DNA from: Parahaliea maris
GTDB lineage: Bacteria > Pseudomonadota > Gammaproteobacteria > Pseudomonadales > Halieaceae
DNA length: 64,000 bases
Reading direction: 5' to 3'
Assembly: GCF_008064665.1 (NCBI RefSeq)
Contig: NZ_VRZA01000001.1
Location: forward strand, 310,001-374,000
Both the position numbers and the translations under genes were made by a program. This document shows, in pieces, positions 1 to 8,315 of the stretch. The notes below the pieces were generated by a model, which was not told the DNA's origin, ran no database searches, and was given only the letters and a program-made list of their open reading frames with translations. Positions within the stretch are counted from its first letter, which is position 1; each line of letters opens with the position of its first letter.

Positions 1-2
1 AA

Positions 3-626
3 TTGATGTACCTGGCCCGGCGCAAACCGGGTTTCACCGTTGATGACTTCATCCGACGCTGGCGCAAGCACGGCGCGCTCGGCATGGAACAACCCCTGTG
101 GCGCTATACTCTGGGCTATGTCCAGGCAGAGCCCATCCGCCCGGCACCCGTTGCAGCGGCTTCACAGGACTACGACGCCATTGCCAGCTTCATGGTAGAC
201 AGCGACATGTTCGCTGGTATGACAGAGGAGGACATGGCGGGCTCCGCCAGGATGGCAGAAGACGAAGCCGAAACCTTCGCCGAACCCATTCCAGGTGTCT
301 CACTGTGGGTGCAGGAGGAAGTGATCAAGCCCGGCGAACCGGGTGGCGTCTCGGCCTACCTGTTCTTCAACTCGAGACAGGACGCGGAAAATATCGCTGA
401 AGTAGCGAGGGAGCGGGCAACCCACCTTAATCGCATCGTGCTCAACCTCCGCGACGACGAAAGCCTCGGGCCGGCGATGAATACCCTCCCCTATGCGGCC
501 ATCCTGGACCTGGGAGCCTCAGACCTATCCTCGTTGCGAGGCGCCCTGGCCGATGATCTGGCCGTCGCCGCCAACCTCGCAGTTGTCACCCGCGATGCAG
601 TGCTCTGGGACCGCCTGCCCCGATGA
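3..626 (+). CDS. EthD-domain protein, 5' end cut by the window
   Basis: The N-terminal part (YLARRKPGFTVDDF, then RWRKHG) resembles the EthD/dimeric alpha-beta barrel fold, small proteins often found next to oxidative catabolic genes. The frame is open to the window edge and only a TTG at position 3 is available, so the true start probably lies a few codons upstream. A second barrel-like half (SAYLFFNSRQDAENIAE onward) would make this a tandem two-barrel protein of about 207 residues. It is followed after about 90 bases by an epimerase on the same strand and probably belongs to the same catabolic operon. No catalytic residues can be named; the family assignment is moderate and the substrate is unknown. 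Confidence 0.6.
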   Translation: MMYLARRKPGFTVDDFIRRWRKHGALGMEQPLWRYTLGYVQAEPIRPAPVAAASQDYDAIASFMVDSDMFAGMTEEDMAGSARMAEDEAETFAEPIPGVSLWVQEEVIKPGEPGGVSAYLFFNSRQDAENIAEVARERATHLNRIVLNLRDDESLGPAMNTLPYAAILDLGASDLSSLRGALADDLAVAANLAVVTRDAVLWDRLPR

Positions 627-718
627 TTCGCGGGCAACGCAATCACCAAAGATGGCTTCACCTCGTGGCTCCCTTGGGATCAATGCCGTGAGTACGGCTG
701 GACTGTGGAGAGAAATTA

Positions 719-1744
719 ATGAATGAGGAGTGTGCCGGTTACCGGCAGAGCGTCGAAAAACCGGCACTGGTCGTTGGCGCAAATGGCTACATGGGCAGCC
801 AGACAACCCGACAACTGGTCGCCACTGGTCGCAAGGTGCGCGTACTGGTGCGCAAAAACAGTAATACGGCATCCATCGACGATCTCCCGGTAGAGCGCTG
901 CTATGGTGACGTGCTGGACATCGGGTCCCTGCGCGCTGCCATGCAGGGGTGCGGCACTGTGTTCTACAGCGTGGTTGATACTCGCGCCTGGCTGACCGAC
1001 CCGACACCTCTGTACCGCTGTAACGTGGAGGGACTGCGGAACGCGATCGAGGCAGCCACGTCCTGCGCTATCGACCGCTTTGTGTTTACCAGCAGTATGG
1101 CCACGATTGGCAGAAAACCCGGCGACACTGCCAGCGAGGAGGACGAGTTCAACTGGTGGGAACGAGCCCCGCACTATATCAGGTCACGGGTGGAGGCCGA
1201 AAACCTGCTGCTGGGGGCCTGTCGCGAGCACAACTTGCCCGGAATAGCACTGTGCGTGGCGAATACCTACGGCCCCGAAGACTATCAGCCGACACCACAC
1301 GGAGGACTGCTGTGGCAGGCAGCGAAGGGCCGGGGTGTCGCTCTGGACTGCGCAGCGCCGACAGTCGATATCCGTGACGCGGCTGCCGCGGCCCTGCTGG
1401 CCGAGCGTTTCGGGGCAACCGGGGAGCGCTACATCGTGGCCAATCGGTTCATCGGCCAGGTCGAGCTTTACACGATGGCAGCTTCCCAACTTGGTCGGCA
1501 AGCACCGCGGACCATCGGTCTGAAAATGGCCTACGTAATGGCCACCATCAGCGAGTGGCTGGCTAAACTTACCGGAAAAAAGGATGTGCAACTCTGCCGC
1601 GACTCTGTGTTCCTGTCAGAGGTTTTCGGACCGCTCGACAACAGTAAGGCTATCGATGACCTGGGCTGGGAACCGCGCCCGATCGAGGACACGGTCAGGG
1701 ATGCAATAGCCTGGTTCGGGCAACGGCCCAAATCCGCCGCATGA
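719..1744 (+). CDS. NAD(P)-dependent epimerase/dehydratase, 3-beta-HSD or dihydroflavonol reductase-like
   Basis: This is an extended short-chain dehydrogenase of 341 residues. The Rossmann nucleotide-binding motif GANGYMG lies near residue 20, followed by a basic patch (RVLVRK) that suggests NADP. The catalytic region reads FTSSMATIG, then YIRSRVEAE, where the usual YxxxK lysine is replaced by arginine. The start has a GGAGAG Shine-Dalgarno about 6 bases upstream. It lies between an EthD protein and a molybdopterin oxidoreductase on the same strand, which suggests oxidation or reduction of a ring hydroxyl or ketone in a catabolic pathway. The family is clear; the substrate is inferred only from the neighbours. 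Confidence 0.75.
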   Translation: MNEECAGYRQSVEKPALVVGANGYMGSQTTRQLVATGRKVRVLVRKNSNTASIDDLPVERCYGDVLDIGSLRAAMQGCGTVFYSVVDTRAWLTDPTPLYRCNVEGLRNAIEAATSCAIDRFVFTSSMATIGRKPGDTASEEDEFNWWERAPHYIRSRVEAENLLLGACREHNLPGIALCVANTYGPEDYQPTPHGGLLWQAAKGRGVALDCAAPTVDIRDAAAAALLAERFGATGERYIVANRFIGQVELYTMAASQLGRQAPRTIGLKMAYVMATISEWLAKLTGKKDVQLCRDSVFLSEVFGPLDNSKAIDDLGWEPRPIEDTVRDAIAWFGQRPKSAA

Positions 1745-1794
1745 AACAGCATGGGCGCGGGGAATCCGCCGCAATCTTGCAGGGAAGACTTTGA

Positions 1795-3963
1795 ATGGGG
1801 ACCACGACTCAGAAAACGTTCTGCCGCATCTGTGAGGCCCAATGCGGGCTGCAAGTCACCACTGAAAATAACCGTGTGCTCAATATCGCACCCAATCCCG
1901 ACCATGTCAGCAGTCGCGGTTACGCCTGTATCAAGGGGCTCAAAATGGGCGACTTTGCGGGTAATCCCGATCGCCTGACACGCCCCCTCAAAAAAGTCGA
2001 CGGCAGTTTCCAACCAATCCCCTGGGAGCAGGCGCTGACCGAGATCGGAGACCGGCTCAAGGCCATCCACGAGCAGCACGGCGGGGAATCGATTGCCGCG
2101 TACATCGGTAATCCCATCGCCTTCAGCATGTGGCCCACCACGCTGATGACGGGCTTTCTGAAGGCCTTCGACGCAGACAAGTTATTCACGCCCGGCACTC
2201 AGGACTGCGCCAACAAGTTCGCCGGGGCCGAACGTATGTTCGGCAGCGCGTCCGACCAGGTGTTTCCCGACATCGATCACACCCGCCTGCTGATTGTGGT
2301 CGGCAGCAACCCGGTTATCTCGAAAATGAGTTTTATCTGCCTGCCCCATGCGATGGACCGGGTTGCCGATATCGAACAGCGCGGCGGCAAGGTCTACTGG
2401 GTCAATCCACGCTTCACCGAATCAGCCAAGCGCTGCGGGGAGCACATCCCGATCCGGCCTGACACCGACGTGTTCTTCTTCCTGGGCTTTCTGCACGAAA
2501 TGATCGCCCGCAACGCGGTGGATCAGGAGCGGGTCCAGCGCTACATGGAGGGCTATGAAGCGCTGGCCGCGGCCGCGCGACCATGGACACCGGAGCGGGT
2601 GGAGGCAGTTACCCGCATTCCCGCCGAGCGACTACGGGACATCGTGACACAGTATGTCGAGGCGGATGGCGCTGCTATTTATTCATCTACCGGGGTGAAC
2701 CAGGGCCGCTTCGGACTGCTCGCGTTCTGGCTGCAGGAGGCGATCAACGCCATTTCCGGCAACCTCGATCGCCGCGGAGGCGTTATCGCAGGCAAAGGCG
2801 TCATCGCCAAACCGCCCGCTCCCGGGCAGGTCAAGAGATCCCGAATTGCCGATGTACCCTATGTCAACAGTACGGTGCCAGGCGGCATCCTCGCCGACGA
2901 AATACTGAACCCCGGGCCCGGCAAGGTGCGGGCGATGCTCAACATGTCCGGCAATCCGTTGCTGACCTGTGCCGGCAGCGAGCGCCTGGCCGCTGCCTTC
3001 AGCGACCTCGAACTGTTCGTCTGCCTGGACATCGTGCGCAATGAAACCGCCGAGTACGCCGACTACATACTCCCGGGACTGCACGCCCTGGAACGCGCAG
3101 ACATCCCATTCTACTTTTTTACCGTCATGGGGCTGATGCCCGACCGCAGCTTCAGTTATACCGATTCGGTGCTGTCACCTCCCGGCGACGCCCGCGACGA
3201 GGGCCTGATCCTTCGTCAATTGTGCCGTGCAGCCGGACGCCCGCTGGGCGGATCACGGCCTCTGCAATGGCTCAGCAACCTGGGCGAATGGCTGAACCGC
3301 ACGCCATTGGCAAAATCCGGCATGACCCTGGACCGACTTTTTTTCAGTTTGTTAATGCGCAGCGGAAAAATCAGCGGAATTCGGGCCATGCGCAAACACC
3401 CTGACGGCATCCTGCTGACACCTAATCAGCCGGGGGATTACCTGGGGCAGCGGGTTAACACACCCTCGGGCAAAGTACAGCTCGCGCCACCCGACCTCAT
3501 CGCACGACTGGACTCGCTGGAAACCACCTTCAACGAGGAGTTGGAAGGCGCGCCTTCATTGAAGCTGATACAGAAACGGGAACGTTTTTCGCATAACACC
3601 TGGGCGCACAACGTCACGGCCTTCGTCAAAGGTGAGCGCAATACCAATTACCTCTACATCCATCCACAGGATGCCGCTGCACACCAACTGACACAGGACT
3701 CCATCGCGCGTGTCAGCGCAAACGGAAAGTACATCGATGTGCCGGTAAAATTCGACGACTCGATGATGCCCGGCGCGGTCGCCGTGCCCCATGGTTGGGG
3801 GCATCAGCGCGCAGACGGCCTGTCGGTGGCCCGCCAGACGAACGGCGCAAATATCAACGTCATCATGCCGGACGGCCCAGGTTCGATTGAACCCCTGTCC
3901 GGCATGTCCCACATGAATGGTGTGGTGGTAACCGTCTCGCCGGTGCCACCCGATATGAACTGA
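1795..3963 (+). CDS. Molybdopterin-dependent oxidoreductase with N-terminal 4Fe-4S site
   Basis: The protein of 722 residues has an N-terminal iron-sulfur motif with Cys10, Cys13, Cys17 and Cys45, followed by the molybdopterin-binding domain (for example GNPVISKMSF and the YWVNPRFTESAKRC region). A C-terminal dinucleotide-binding domain (residues about 585-715) contains WGHQRADGLSVARQ and GANINVIMPD. There is no Tat signal, so it is probably cytoplasmic. This is the DMSO-reductase/formate-dehydrogenase superfamily. The stand-alone form is common in catabolic clusters of marine gammaproteobacteria, where the substrate is often unknown. It is the third gene of the plus-strand run and converges on the minus-strand dehydrogenase operon. 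Confidence 0.85.
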   Translation: MGTTTQKTFCRICEAQCGLQVTTENNRVLNIAPNPDHVSSRGYACIKGLKMGDFAGNPDRLTRPLKKVDGSFQPIPWEQALTEIGDRLKAIHEQHGGESIAAYIGNPIAFSMWPTTLMTGFLKAFDADKLFTPGTQDCANKFAGAERMFGSASDQVFPDIDHTRLLIVVGSNPVISKMSFICLPHAMDRVADIEQRGGKVYWVNPRFTESAKRCGEHIPIRPDTDVFFFLGFLHEMIARNAVDQERVQRYMEGYEALAAAARPWTPERVEAVTRIPAERLRDIVTQYVEADGAAIYSSTGVNQGRFGLLAFWLQEAINAISGNLDRRGGVIAGKGVIAKPPAPGQVKRSRIADVPYVNSTVPGGILADEILNPGPGKVRAMLNMSGNPLLTCAGSERLAAAFSDLELFVCLDIVRNETAEYADYILPGLHALERADIPFYFFTVMGLMPDRSFSYTDSVLSPPGDARDEGLILRQLCRAAGRPLGGSRPLQWLSNLGEWLNRTPLAKSGMTLDRLFFSLLMRSGKISGIRAMRKHPDGILLTPNQPGDYLGQRVNTPSGKVQLAPPDLIARLDSLETTFNEELEGAPSLKLIQKRERFSHNTWAHNVTAFVKGERNTNYLYIHPQDAAAHQLTQDSIARVSANGKYIDVPVKFDDSMMPGAVAVPHGWGHQRADGLSVARQTNGANINVIMPDGPGSIEPLSGMSHMNGVVVTVSPVPPDMN

Positions 3964-3992
3964 TCCATCCCGGCCGCGAAGATCGGCGCCCG

Positions 3993-5057
3993 TCAGGGCG
4001 CCATACTTTCGTCCAATAAGCCCTTACCCGTCACCAGTGGCAGGTCCAGTGCCGAGAGGAACCCTGTGCGGGCCTGGCAGACTGCGGGAATCGCGTTGGT
4101 GATGCGTGTTGCCGTCAGGCCAGTACCTGCCAACGCGGTATCACCGGTGCTGTCGTACATGTCGAACCGGCACTCCAGATTCGGCTCACCCTTGACATTC
4201 AGGACATAGCCGTGACCCTGGGGCCAGTCAGGGACCACGTCATCGTGCATGCGGGTAACATGCTCGACTACGATCCTTGGTTGACCACCCACAATGCCCT
4301 GAACCTCGAAACGGACAGCGGCACAGGTACCCTTCTCAATGGTGCGGCCCAGGGCATCGAAGGAGAACGGCGTCGGGGCCCGCTCCCAGGTCTCCCGAAT
4401 CTCATCGAGCTCTACGCCCAGTCCCTCCGCAATCAGTCGGACCGTTCCGCCCCACATCAAGGGCAGCGTACCGGGCGGCCCAAATACATTGTCGTTATCC
4501 AGCGGCCCCCCGAAACCCATGCCGCCAAAGATAATGTCGGGCTGGTCATAAGTCGCGTAGTTTACGATTTCCTGTATTCGCACCGAACTCCAGCGCTCTA
4601 CGATACCGGTAAACGTCAGGGGGAATATGTCATTGGCCCAGCCGGGATCGATACCGTTCACGAACAGGGACGCACCACCCTGCTGGCACGCTGCCTCCAG
4701 GCGCTGCCTTACTTCAGGCCCCAGACCGTCCTGGTGAATGAGCGCAACCGGAGAGGAAGCGACGACGTTCTTGCCCGCCTCCAGGATCCGGCACAGGTCA
4801 TCCACGGCCGCTTCCATCCGGGTATCCGCGGCAGCGGTGAAGCAGACACAGTCCGCATCCATGGCCAGCAGTGCATCCGCATCATCAGTGGAAAGGATAC
4901 CGGTCGGTTCACCGCCGGCAAAAGAAGCGGCATCCCGCCCTACTTTGTCCTTTGAGTGAACCCACAGCCCAACGAGTTCCAACTCCGGGTGTACCGCGAT
5001 GCTGCGGAGAGCGTATTGGCCAACGTTACCTGTACTCCATTGAATAACCCGATACAT
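3993..5057 (-). CDS. DapB-fold dehydrogenase (dihydrodipicolinate-reductase-like N-terminal domain)
   Basis: From the chosen ATG at 5057 the protein is 354 residues and begins MYRVIQWSTGNVGQYALR. This is the NAD(P)-binding start (GxxG) of the dihydrodipicolinate-reductase-like family that includes 2,4-diaminopentanoate dehydrogenase. The open frame continues 56 codons further upstream, but that part overlaps the preceding SDR and looks like a shadow. The start lies 4 bases after the SDR stop, so the two genes form one operon. Such proteins are frequent in steroid and terpenoid degradation clusters of Actinobacteria and Gammaproteobacteria, usually without an assigned reaction. The fold is confident; the substrate is not known. 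Confidence 0.75.
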   Translation of the reverse strand: MYRVIQWSTGNVGQYALRSIAVHPELELVGLWVHSKDKVGRDAASFAGGEPTGILSTDDADALLAMDADCVCFTAAADTRMEAAVDDLCRILEAGKNVVASSPVALIHQDGLGPEVRQRLEAACQQGGASLFVNGIDPGWANDIFPLTFTGIVERWSSVRIQEIVNYATYDQPDIIFGGMGFGGPLDNDNVFGPPGTLPLMWGGTVRLIAEGLGVELDEIRETWERAPTPFSFDALGRTIEKGTCAAVRFEVQGIVGGQPRIVVEHVTRMHDDVVPDWPQGHGYVLNVKGEPNLECRFDMYDSTGDTALAGTGLTATRITNAIPAVCQARTGFLSALDLPLVTGKGLLDESMAP

Positions 5058-5061
5058 GGCA

Positions 5062-5889
5062 TTACTCCCCGGATTCCGCGATGACGGTCTGTGGATCGTA
5101 ATCCGGCAAGCGGTACGGCAGGTTGGTATCCTGCAGGCCTCCGTCATAGCGCATGACATCACCCGTGATGTAGTCTGCCGCCTGGGAGCAGAGGAAGGCC
5201 ACCGTCTCGCCCACCTTGTTGGCATCGCCGATACTGCGCAAAGGCGTCTTCTCAGTCAGCAGCCTGCCGAAACTTTCATCCGAGTCGATCAGAGTGCGTT
5301 CCAGCGCGGGCGTCATGATGGACCCGAGTGCAATGGCATTCACCCGCACATAAGGCGCAAGTTCGTCCGCCATACTGCGGGTCAGGTAGTCCAGGCCCGC
5401 CTTGGCCACGCCGTAGGCCATCATTCCCCGGGCTGTAAGGTGTCCAACCGCCGATGACACATTGATAATGACACCGCTCTGCTGCCGAATCATGTAAGGG
5501 GCTACGCGCTTGGAGAGCATGAAGGAAGAACGCGTATTCCAGTCGAAGATGAAAGAAAACTCTTCGTCGCTCACGTCCAGAAAGCTGTTGAAGATAGTGC
5601 CACCCGCGTTGTTGATCAGAAGATCAATCCGACCGAAATGATCGATTGTTCTCGCCACGAGTTCATCGAGGTCGCTGCCCACGGTCACATCGCCTGGCAC
5701 TGCGATAGCGTCCCTGCCCAGCGTCCGAACTCGTTCTGCCGTCCGCTCGATGTCAGCAGCGGTACGGGCGTTACACACCACATTCGCCCCCGCTTTGGCC
5801 AGTGCGAGTGCGATGCCCTCGCCCACGCCCATTCCGGCACCCGTGACAATGGCGACCTTGCCTTCCAGATCCACTGAGATACTCATCAT
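5062..5889 (-). CDS. Short-chain dehydrogenase/reductase (classical SDR)
   Basis: This 275-residue protein has all classical SDR marks: TGAGMGVGEG for cofactor binding, NNAGG, the catalytic Ser in VSSAVG, and YGVAK as YxxxK. The NAD(P)-binding strand ends NARTA, with Arg after the second strand. Two adjacent ATG codons are possible; a Shine-Dalgarno AGGAG lies just upstream of both. It heads a minus-strand operon with the DapB-fold dehydrogenase and is preceded by a TetR gene on the same strand. It probably oxidises a hydroxyl group of the same catabolic substrate. Confidence 0.85.
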   Translation of the reverse strand: MMSISVDLEGKVAIVTGAGMGVGEGIALALAKAGANVVCNARTAADIERTAERVRTLGRDAIAVPGDVTVGSDLDELVARTIDHFGRIDLLINNAGGTIFNSFLDVSDEEFSFIFDWNTRSSFMLSKRVAPYMIRQQSGVIINVSSAVGHLTARGMMAYGVAKAGLDYLTRSMADELAPYVRVNAIALGSIMTPALERTLIDSDESFGRLLTEKTPLRSIGDANKVGETVAFLCSQAADYITGDVMRYDGGLQDTNLPYRLPDYDPQTVIAESGE

Positions 5890-5964
5890 ATTTCTCCTTA
5901 TAGTGTCAGATGTGTCTTATTGAACATTTGCCGCTACGGTAGCAGCAGCCAGGGATAACACCCC

Positions 5965-6573
5965 TCATCCATCGTTTCCGGCCGGATAAAGGTAGGATTC
6001 AAGGGTGCGCGACAGCATCCCGAGCTGGAAACGGGTGTTCAGGTCCACGTTTTCGAGCATGCCGTCTATGACAAGGCCGGACAGAACGATGTAGGTATGC
6101 CGAATCAGGTGGCGTAAGGTTTCGTCATCGACCTCGGCGTCGGGAAAAACGGTTCGCCATAACTCAACCAGTTGCAGCTGCTGACGCTCAAATGTCTCCG
6201 GATTGGTGAACTCGCTATCCTGAAAACGCATGGCGAGCGCAATCTCCAGTGCGATTTTATATTCACTACCACGATAGAACTCCCAGCATCGCTCGACGTA
6301 TCGCTGGATACGCTCTGACCGGGTGCCCTCTGACCTGGGTATCTCGATCATGAAATTGATGTATTCGGTACTGCACTGTTCGAGTACCGATAACAGGATG
6401 CCCTGCTTGTCACCAAAATGATGCTGTGCCACACCCCATGAAATACCGGCGGCCCTGGCAATGCGTGTTGAACTCGCAGCGGCAAAACCGCCGTCCTCGA
6501 TAAGCTGCTTCACCGCATCGAGAATTCGGTTCTTCGTGTTCAGGCTTTTTTCTTCCTGTTTACCCACCGGCAT
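5965..6573 (-). CDS. TetR/AcrR-family transcriptional regulator
   Basis: The N-terminal helix-turn-helix is plain: NRILDAVKQLIEDGGFAAAS, then TRIARAAGISWGVAQHHFGD. A variable all-helical ligand-binding domain follows, giving about 202 residues. I chose the ATG at 6573 (MPVGKQEEKS). A TTG at 6609 would add 12 residues, and neither start has an ideally spaced ribosome-binding site. An AAATAGT/ACTATTT inverted repeat about 90 bases upstream is a candidate autoregulatory operator. The gene lies between the two SDR operons and most likely represses this catabolic cluster until its substrate binds. Confidence 0.85.
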   Translation of the reverse strand: MPVGKQEEKSLNTKNRILDAVKQLIEDGGFAAASSTRIARAAGISWGVAQHHFGDKQGILLSVLEQCSTEYINFMIEIPRSEGTRSERIQRYVERCWEFYRGSEYKIALEIALAMRFQDSEFTNPETFERQQLQLVELWRTVFPDAEVDDETLRHLIRHTYIVLSGLVIDGMLENVDLNTRFQLGMLSRTLESYLYPAGNDG

Positions 6574-6970
6574 TCCTTTCTCAATAAAGGTGCGTGTGGC
6601 CACGATCAAGAACGGACCTCACGCTGCCACTCTTTGAATGTCCGACCAGACTACCTATTAAAATAGTCGTGAACAACTATTTTTTTAAATTTCCCGCGAC
6701 ACTTGCAAAGACACCCGGACAGGCGCCACCAACACGACCAAACTTGTAGTGATCGCGGCAAGATTCAAGGGACGCAATGAATAAAGGGGCTCACTACTCC
6801 ATCGGGGTCGCGACGGAGTAGAGCCCGGAGACGTGGCTACGCTACAAGAGCGCCGATATTGCGAACTCAGACCAGATAGCAAAGACCGCGAACGCTACGG
6901 CCAAATACCGCCGATAATTTATCCTTCACGGGGCAATGACGTCATCCCCCAGAGGTTATACGGGTATATC
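6574..6970. promoter_or_regulatory. Intergenic region with candidate TetR operator (palindrome 6661-6682)
   Basis: No gene is visible in these roughly 400 bases. The only clear structure is an inverted repeat with 7-base arms, AAATAGT and ACTATTT, separated by 8 bases, inside an AT-rich patch upstream of the TetR start. Its size and position fit the operator of a TetR dimer, but this is inference. The rest, up to the end of the next minus-strand gene, shows no ORF or hairpin that I would defend. Confidence 0.4.
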
Positions 6971-7792
6971 TCAGGACAATTGGAGAAGATTATCCCGCTG
7001 CCCCATACGCACTTCGGCGCAGTAACCGAAGTCGACAGGCAGGTTATTGCCGCTGACGAAGCTCGCCAGATCGCTGTTCAGGAGCACCAGGGCTTTACCC
7101 ATCTCCTCACCCGTAGCATAACGGCCATTGGAAGGCAGGAATAATTGCACGGCTTCCTCTGGCACCTGGCCATCGCCTTTCAACTGCTGCATGAAGGCGC
7201 TGTCTGTGGGCGAAGGTGAGATACAGTTGATCCTGATGTCGCGGGCAGCGAGTGCCTTGGCAGAAGACATCGTGTACACGATGATGCACTGTTTGGAGAA
7301 GCCGTACCCATCGCCATAGGTACCTGCGTTCTCGGTGAGCCAGTTACGCGCCGCCTCAATATCATTCTCCAGCGCGAGGAAGGATTTCACGCACTCCAGA
7401 TTCCCGTGCCACCCCATGCCCGCGGTCGATGCAATGGAGGCGATGGCCCCGCCTTCGACAATACGCGGCAACAGTGATTCGGTCAGATAGCGCAAGCCCG
7501 CAAAATTGATCAGCACCGCGTCTTCCGGCGAGAATGGAGGACTGGGCACGCCCGCGCAATTGAACAGCGCATCCACTGTCTGAGGCAGTTCACTCAGCAC
7601 TGCTTCTATGGAGGCAGCATCTTTCATATCCACCTTGAATGACTGCGCCACCGGCACTGTCACATCTGCAATGTCCAGCGCGTAAACCTGGGCGCCGAGG
7701 TCCACCAGCAACTGCGCGGCCGCCTTCCCCATCCCCGATGCGGCCCCCGTGATAACAACCGCCTTACCCTGATAGCCCAGGAATTCACTCAT
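6971..7792 (-). CDS. SDR of the coniferyl-alcohol dehydrogenase / 3-alpha(20-beta)-HSD type
   Basis: This 273-residue SDR has TGAASGMGK for cofactor binding, FNCAGVP, the Ser of ASTAGMGW, and YGFSK as YxxxK. The pattern IASTAGMGW, the long insertion after it (LECVKSFLALENDIEAARNW) and the loop CISPSPTDSAFM match the subgroup annotated as coniferyl-alcohol or 3-alpha-hydroxysteroid dehydrogenase. Such enzymes oxidise bulky secondary or allylic alcohols with NAD. The gene stands alone on the minus strand between the TetR gene and the receptor. The subgroup call is from recalled family patterns; the true substrate is not shown. Confidence 0.75.
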   Translation of the reverse strand: MSEFLGYQGKAVVITGAASGMGKAAAQLLVDLGAQVYALDIADVTVPVAQSFKVDMKDAASIEAVLSELPQTVDALFNCAGVPSPPFSPEDAVLINFAGLRYLTESLLPRIVEGGAIASIASTAGMGWHGNLECVKSFLALENDIEAARNWLTENAGTYGDGYGFSKQCIIVYTMSSAKALAARDIRINCISPSPTDSAFMQQLKGDGQVPEEAVQLFLPSNGRYATGEEMGKALVLLNSDLASFVSGNNLPVDFGYCAEVRMGQRDNLLQLS

Positions 7793-8315
7793 TGCGTCTC
7801 TCCGTTAGTAGCCTGTTCCAGATTAGATGAGGGTGTGCAGGCTACCTGCCGAGCACCCTTCGCTGATTACTGCCATTTTCAAAGGTACCAACTTCCATGC
7901 CCGTACCGCGTCGTAACTGGTCCGATTTTACATACTCACTACAATCATTTGTGTGACCACGAAGGTCTTCACCGGCGTAAGCGGCGGGGCGGTACAAGGC
8001 CGTGCCCTCCGGCGAGCCCGTTAGATGACAGCGTATCGGAAAGGACTGCCAGCGGCTGTCCACCAAGGCATTAAATAAGGCGTTAGAAAGGCCCGATAAG
8101 ATCCCCAGTCAGGAACCAGACTAAAGCCCTCCCAATACCTTGCTGAACGGTAAGCCACGCATTAGTATCTCGATCCATTGCACTTAAAATGTATATAAGA
8201 AGCAGAACGCTTACAGTGGTTGTAAAAGACGCCGCCTACTAGAACATTTTGGAATAATAACGGTAGCGGTAATCTCCTGGCCTCGCGCCATACTTCCGGA
8301 CGTAAGGGTAAAACA
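7793..8315. other. Intergenic region between divergent SDR and TonB-receptor genes
   Basis: About 520 bases with no convincing ORF. Both divergent genes must have their promoters here. The stretch from about 8170 to 8260 is AT-richer and is the likeliest site for the receptor promoter, but I see no well-spaced -35/-10 pair or palindrome that I would defend. Confidence 0.3.
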
